Part shown: positions 61,323 through 64,000 of the stretch, piece by piece
Numbering within the stretch: position 1 is the first letter of the stretch
Layout of the letters: the number at the start of each line of letters is the position of its first letter
Origin: Deltaproteobacteria bacterium UBA6106
GTDB lineage: Bacteria; Desulfobacterota; Syntrophorhabdia; Syntrophorhabdales; Syntrophorhabdaceae
Reading direction: 5' to 3'
Assembly (NCBI GenBank): GCA_002428485.1
Contig: DIWM01000050.1
Location: forward strand, 1 to 64,000
Length of the DNA: 64,000 nucleotides
Translations under genes and position numbers: made by a program
The notes under the pieces: generated by a model
What the model was told of the DNA's origin: nothing
The model's input: only the letters and a program-made list of their open reading frames with translations
Databases searched by the model: none

Positions 61323-62161
61323 GCGTAAAAAGAAATTTCTCGAACGATCGCACGTTTCTCATAGATACAACACGCTGTACGGGGTGCAGGAGCTGCCAGG
61401 TGGCGTGCAAGCAGTGGAACCAGATGAAGGCAGAGGAGACAACATTCTTTCAGGGAGAAGGGTATCAAAACCCTGCGCATCTTTCAGAAAATACATTAAC
61501 GGCAGTGAAATTCATCGACGGCTGGAGGTATGGGAGGAACGAGTTTGCCTTCTACAAGGAAATGTGCATGCACTGCAACGAGCCGGCGTGCGTATCGGTC
61601 TGCCCGGTGAGCGCATTCATAAAAACCCCTGAGGGGCCGGTAATCTATGATGCCAAACGGTGCATAGGCTGCCGCTTCTGCATGATCGCCTGTCCCTTTG
61701 GCATCCCCAAATATCAGTGGAGCAAGGGCCTGCCCCTCGTGGTGAAGTGTTCCGGCTGCTTCAGCAGGGTGAAGGAAGGGCTTATCCCTGCATGCGCGAA
61801 GGCGTGCCCTACGGCCATAACATACGGCAGCCGCCAGGAGATGATCAATGAGGCGAACAGGCGAATTACGGCACACCCGGGAAAATACATGAGCAGGATT
61901 TACGGGCTCGAGGAGGCGGGAGGCACCAGCGTGCTCTATCTGTCTTCGGTCCCTTTCAACGAATTGGGGTTCAAGAAGGTTACACAGCGCCCGCTGCCGT
62001 CTCTTACGTGGGCGGCGCTGCGTTTTGTGCCCACCGCGTTCATTACCATGGGAGGCTCCCTGGCATTTATCTCCTGGCTGACGAACCGTAAGGAGCGGTT
62101 GAGAAGAGAAAAAGAAATGGGAGAGGATCAGAAGGCATCGGGGAAGGAGGACGGGCAATGA
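61319..62161 (+). CDS. fdhB: Formate dehydrogenase iron-sulfur subunit
   Basis: The 280-residue protein has four cysteine clusters: CTGCRSCQVACKQ (about 19-31), CMHCNEPACVSVCP (about 83-96), CIGCRFCMIACPFG, and CSGCFSRVKEGLIPACAKACP. It binds four [4Fe-4S] clusters as in FdnH-type subunits. A C-terminal membrane helix (about 233-252, FITMGGSLAFISWL) anchors it. It carries electrons from the selenoenzyme to the membrane subunit. Strong ribosome site AAAGGAGG; overlaps both neighbours by 4 bases. Confidence 0.93.
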   Translation: MSVKRNFSNDRTFLIDTTRCTGCRSCQVACKQWNQMKAEETTFFQGEGYQNPAHLSENTLTAVKFIDGWRYGRNEFAFYKEMCMHCNEPACVSVCPVSAFIKTPEGPVIYDAKRCIGCRFCMIACPFGIPKYQWSKGLPLVVKCSGCFSRVKEGLIPACAKACPTAITYGSRQEMINEANRRITAHPGKYMSRIYGLEEAGGTSVLYLSSVPFNELGFKKVTQRPLPSLTWAALRFVPTAFITMGGSLAFISWLTNRKERLRREKEMGEDQKASGKEDGQ

Positions 62162-63363
62162 CGGCAATGAAAAAGATAGTAAGCGAGATACAGGATTTCC
62201 ATATTTTCCTGAGGATACTTATAGTGCTGGTTACTGCCGGATTGATCGCTGCAATAGCGCGCTTTACTTTCGGGCTCGGCGCGACGACAAACCTGAGCGA
62301 TGTATACCCCTGGGGGCTCTGGGTCTCCTTCGATGTCGTTACAGCCGTTCCTCTGGCTGCGGGGGCTTTCGTGCTGGGGGCGATAGTGCACTGCTTCCAC
62401 ATAAAGAAGCTTGAGCCCTTGGTTCGGCCTGCCATCGTTACAGGCTTTCTCGGATACTCCCTTGTGTGCTTAGGACTTCTGCTTGATCTGGGTCAGCCCC
62501 ATCGAGGCTGGCATATTTTTGCATACCCCAACCTGCACTCGCCCATGTTCGAGGTGGCGCTCTGCGTTATGTCATACACCACCGTCGCCCTGCTCGAGTT
62601 CCTTGCGCCGGTATTTGAAAAGTTCGGCTTCCATCTTCCCCTGCGCTTCCTTCGCACCCTGGAGCTGCCCCTCATTGTCCTCGGAGCCGCCATTGCCACC
62701 CTTCACCAGTCGACCATCGGCACCTTTTTCCTGATAGCCGTCGACAAGCTTCACAATCTCTGGTACAACCCGATCCTGCCGCTCCTTTTCTGGATATCCG
62801 CGGTCTTTACGGGGATGTGCATCATCATTATCGAGGCCGTCATGGTCCATCGGTATCTGGATCAACCGGACGAGACCGAACTGCTCGCAACGCTGGCCAG
62901 GATCATCCCGTGGTTCCTCGGGATATACCTTGTCCTGAAGGTGTACGCGCTCTTTTTCCTGAGCGAGAGGCCCCTCTTCGACCGCCCCGGGCTCACCGCG
63001 CTCTTTACGATAGAAATGGTCGCCGGCATTATCATCCCGCTGATCATGTTTCTGCACAAGCGGATCAGGAAAGACAGCACCATGCAGCTGCGCGCTGCTG
63101 GCCTGGTCGTCATGTTCGGATTGGTGCTGAACCGTTTTAACGTGTCCATGTTCGGGATGATTCAGAAAAACCAGCAGATATACTACCCGTCGGCCATTGA
63201 GACTATTGTGACGATCGGGATCATTGCAGCCCATATACTGTTCTTTGCGGTAGTCGCACGGTATTTTCCGATCTTTGAACACCACCCGGAGGATGTAGAT
63301 TACGCGATCCCTGACGGTTTTCGCAGGGTCAAGAAGCCGCTTACGATCGGCAAACCGTCGTGA
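62158..63363 (+). CDS. NrfD/PsrC-type membrane subunit of the formate dehydrogenase
   Basis: The 401-residue protein has about nine to ten membrane helices of the polysulfide-reductase NrfD family, with GLGATTNLSDVYPWGLWVSF near the start and HQSTIGTFFLIA in the middle. NrfD subunits have no heme and are thought to exchange electrons with menaquinone. This replaces the cytochrome b subunit of the E. coli enzyme. It is the last gene of the operon; a 31-base gap separates it from the convergent metalloprotease. Confidence 0.9.
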   Translation: MTAMKKIVSEIQDFHIFLRILIVLVTAGLIAAIARFTFGLGATTNLSDVYPWGLWVSFDVVTAVPLAAGAFVLGAIVHCFHIKKLEPLVRPAIVTGFLGYSLVCLGLLLDLGQPHRGWHIFAYPNLHSPMFEVALCVMSYTTVALLEFLAPVFEKFGFHLPLRFLRTLELPLIVLGAAIATLHQSTIGTFFLIAVDKLHNLWYNPILPLLFWISAVFTGMCIIIIEAVMVHRYLDQPDETELLATLARIIPWFLGIYLVLKVYALFFLSERPLFDRPGLTALFTIEMVAGIIIPLIMFLHKRIRKDSTMQLRAAGLVVMFGLVLNRFNVSMFGMIQKNQQIYYPSAIETIVTIGIIAAHILFFAVVARYFPIFEHHPEDVDYAIPDGFRRVKKPLTIGKPS

Positions 63364-63394
63364 GGCGATAAACCATGTGAAATGTGAAATGTGG

Positions 63395-64000
63395 TCAGAG
63401 CACGAGAAGGTGGTTGTTTTCGTTGAGCCACTGCCGGTGCTTTCTGTAATCCGGATCCATCTCTTCTACAAAGCCCCAGAACCTTTTTGAATGGTTCTTG
63501 TGTTTTACGTGGGAGAGTTCGTGCATTATCACATAGTCTATCACAGGGTAGGGCGCCATGATAAGCCGCCAGCTGAAAGAGAGCCTGTTGTCAGCGGAAC
63601 ATGAACCGTAACGGCTTTGCGCGCCTGTTATGCGGACCTCTACGGGCGGGAACCCCACCTGCCGCCGGTAATGATCAACTCTCTCCGCAATGATCTCCTT
63701 CGCCCTCCCGGCATACCACTTAACGAAGAGTTCCCTTGCCTTTTCATGACTGCCTCTATCCAACTGAAAGCTGCCATGCACGAGGACAAGCGGTTGTCCC
63801 TTGCCTCTCTCGCATATCTCCAGCGGATATATATCGCCCAGATAGAGAAAAGAATCGCCGGGGACGAACCTTCTTGGCCTCCCTCCCTCCCGGCTGTGTT
63901 GACGGTGCAGTGTAAGGTTTTTTTCTATCCAGCCTTGTTTCGAGCGAACGAATGAGGCGACATCGCGGTCAGCCGTCCGGTACGGCACCTGGACGATCAC
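63395..64000 (-). CDS. YgjP/SprT-like zinc metalloprotease (partial, cut by window end)
   Basis: The visible 201 residues end at a normal C-terminus, but the N-terminus lies beyond base 64000. The frame is still open at the edge. The zinc motif is HELSHVKHKNHSKRFW, with a third histidine in the NHSKRFW part, as in the DUF45/YgjP family. An upstream core RITGAQSRYGSCS is also typical. The substrate is unknown for most members. The gene faces the formate dehydrogenase operon tail to tail. Confidence 0.9.
   Translation of the reverse strand: MIVQVPYRTADRDVASFVRSKQGWIEKNLTLHRQHSREGGRPRRFVPGDSFLYLGDIYPLEICERGKGQPLVLVHGSFQLDRGSHEKARELFVKWYAGRAKEIIAERVDHYRRQVGFPPVEVRITGAQSRYGSCSADNRLSFSWRLIMAPYPVIDYVIMHELSHVKHKNHSKRFWGFVEEMDPDYRKHRQWLNENNHLLVL

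Noticed and set aside
57857..63363. tRNA-Leu(UAA) as attachment site of an island carrying the formate dehydrogenase
   Set aside because: No integrase gene and no downstream repeat of the tRNA 3' end were seen.

Overview
The window reads as a chromosome segment of a strictly anaerobic, diderm, motile bacterium, most like an aromatic-degrading syntrophic deltaproteobacterium (Syntrophorhabdus-like; lineage is an inference from gene content). The support is: phenylphosphate-synthase-like genes beside a hydroxybenzoyl-CoA-reductase-like molybdenum subunit, a UbiX/LpdD pair, a complete HdrCBA-FlxDCBA electron-transfer set, a selenocysteine formate dehydrogenase, TonB-receptor and outer-membrane barrel genes, and motAB. 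Most genes are GC-rich, while the gaps are full of short degenerate repeats.

Layout. 0-8.8 kb: aromatic metabolism (tail of an upstream gene, HcrA-like subunit, an internally duplicated unknown protein, PpsA-like and PpsB-like subunits, a Tm-1-like protein, LpdD, UbiX). 9.0-15.9 kb: seven overlapping genes hdrC-hdrB-hdrA-flxD-flxC-flxB-flxA, predicted to couple NADH, ferredoxin and a thiol/disulfide pair. 16-21 kb: S1-domain protein, larE, zinc alcohol dehydrogenase, tRNA-Leu(CAG), ribF. 21.3-24.2 kb (minus): motA-motB-response regulator with a degenerate HD-GYP domain. 24.5-27.4 kb (minus): a small ferredoxin gene translationally coupled to pyrR, then pyrB and pyrC. 27.6-32.6 kb: TonB receptor, YfiR, hybrid histidine kinase. 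33.3-41.8 kb: a four-gene cluster of exported proteins of unknown role (a 1399-residue secreted protein, two related Ig-like/NTF2-like proteins, one outer-membrane barrel). 42-44.5 kb: secD-secF. 44.6-46.9 kb: an HD-domain/STAND-like NTPase/HEAT-repeat protein. 46.9-51 kb (minus): serS, a GerMN protein, a cysteine hydrolase, tatD. 51.2-57.5 kb (minus): addB and addA. 57.9-63.4 kb: tRNA-Leu(UAA), then formate dehydrogenase alpha (internal UGA for Sec), iron-sulfur and NrfD-type subunits. 63.4 kb to the end: a YgjP-type metalloprotease cut by the window edge.

How the parts fit. Phenolic substrates would be phosphorylated, carboxylated and reductively dehydroxylated. The electrons would pass through Hdr-Flx and be disposed of as formate or hydrogen. 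The best candidates for undescribed biology are the exported four-gene cluster, the HD-STAND-HEAT protein, the ferredoxin inside the pyrimidine operon, the catalytically degenerate HD-GYP regulator tied to motAB, and the repeat families, which sit between genes, abut or supply stop codons, and lie in frame inside addA and addB.
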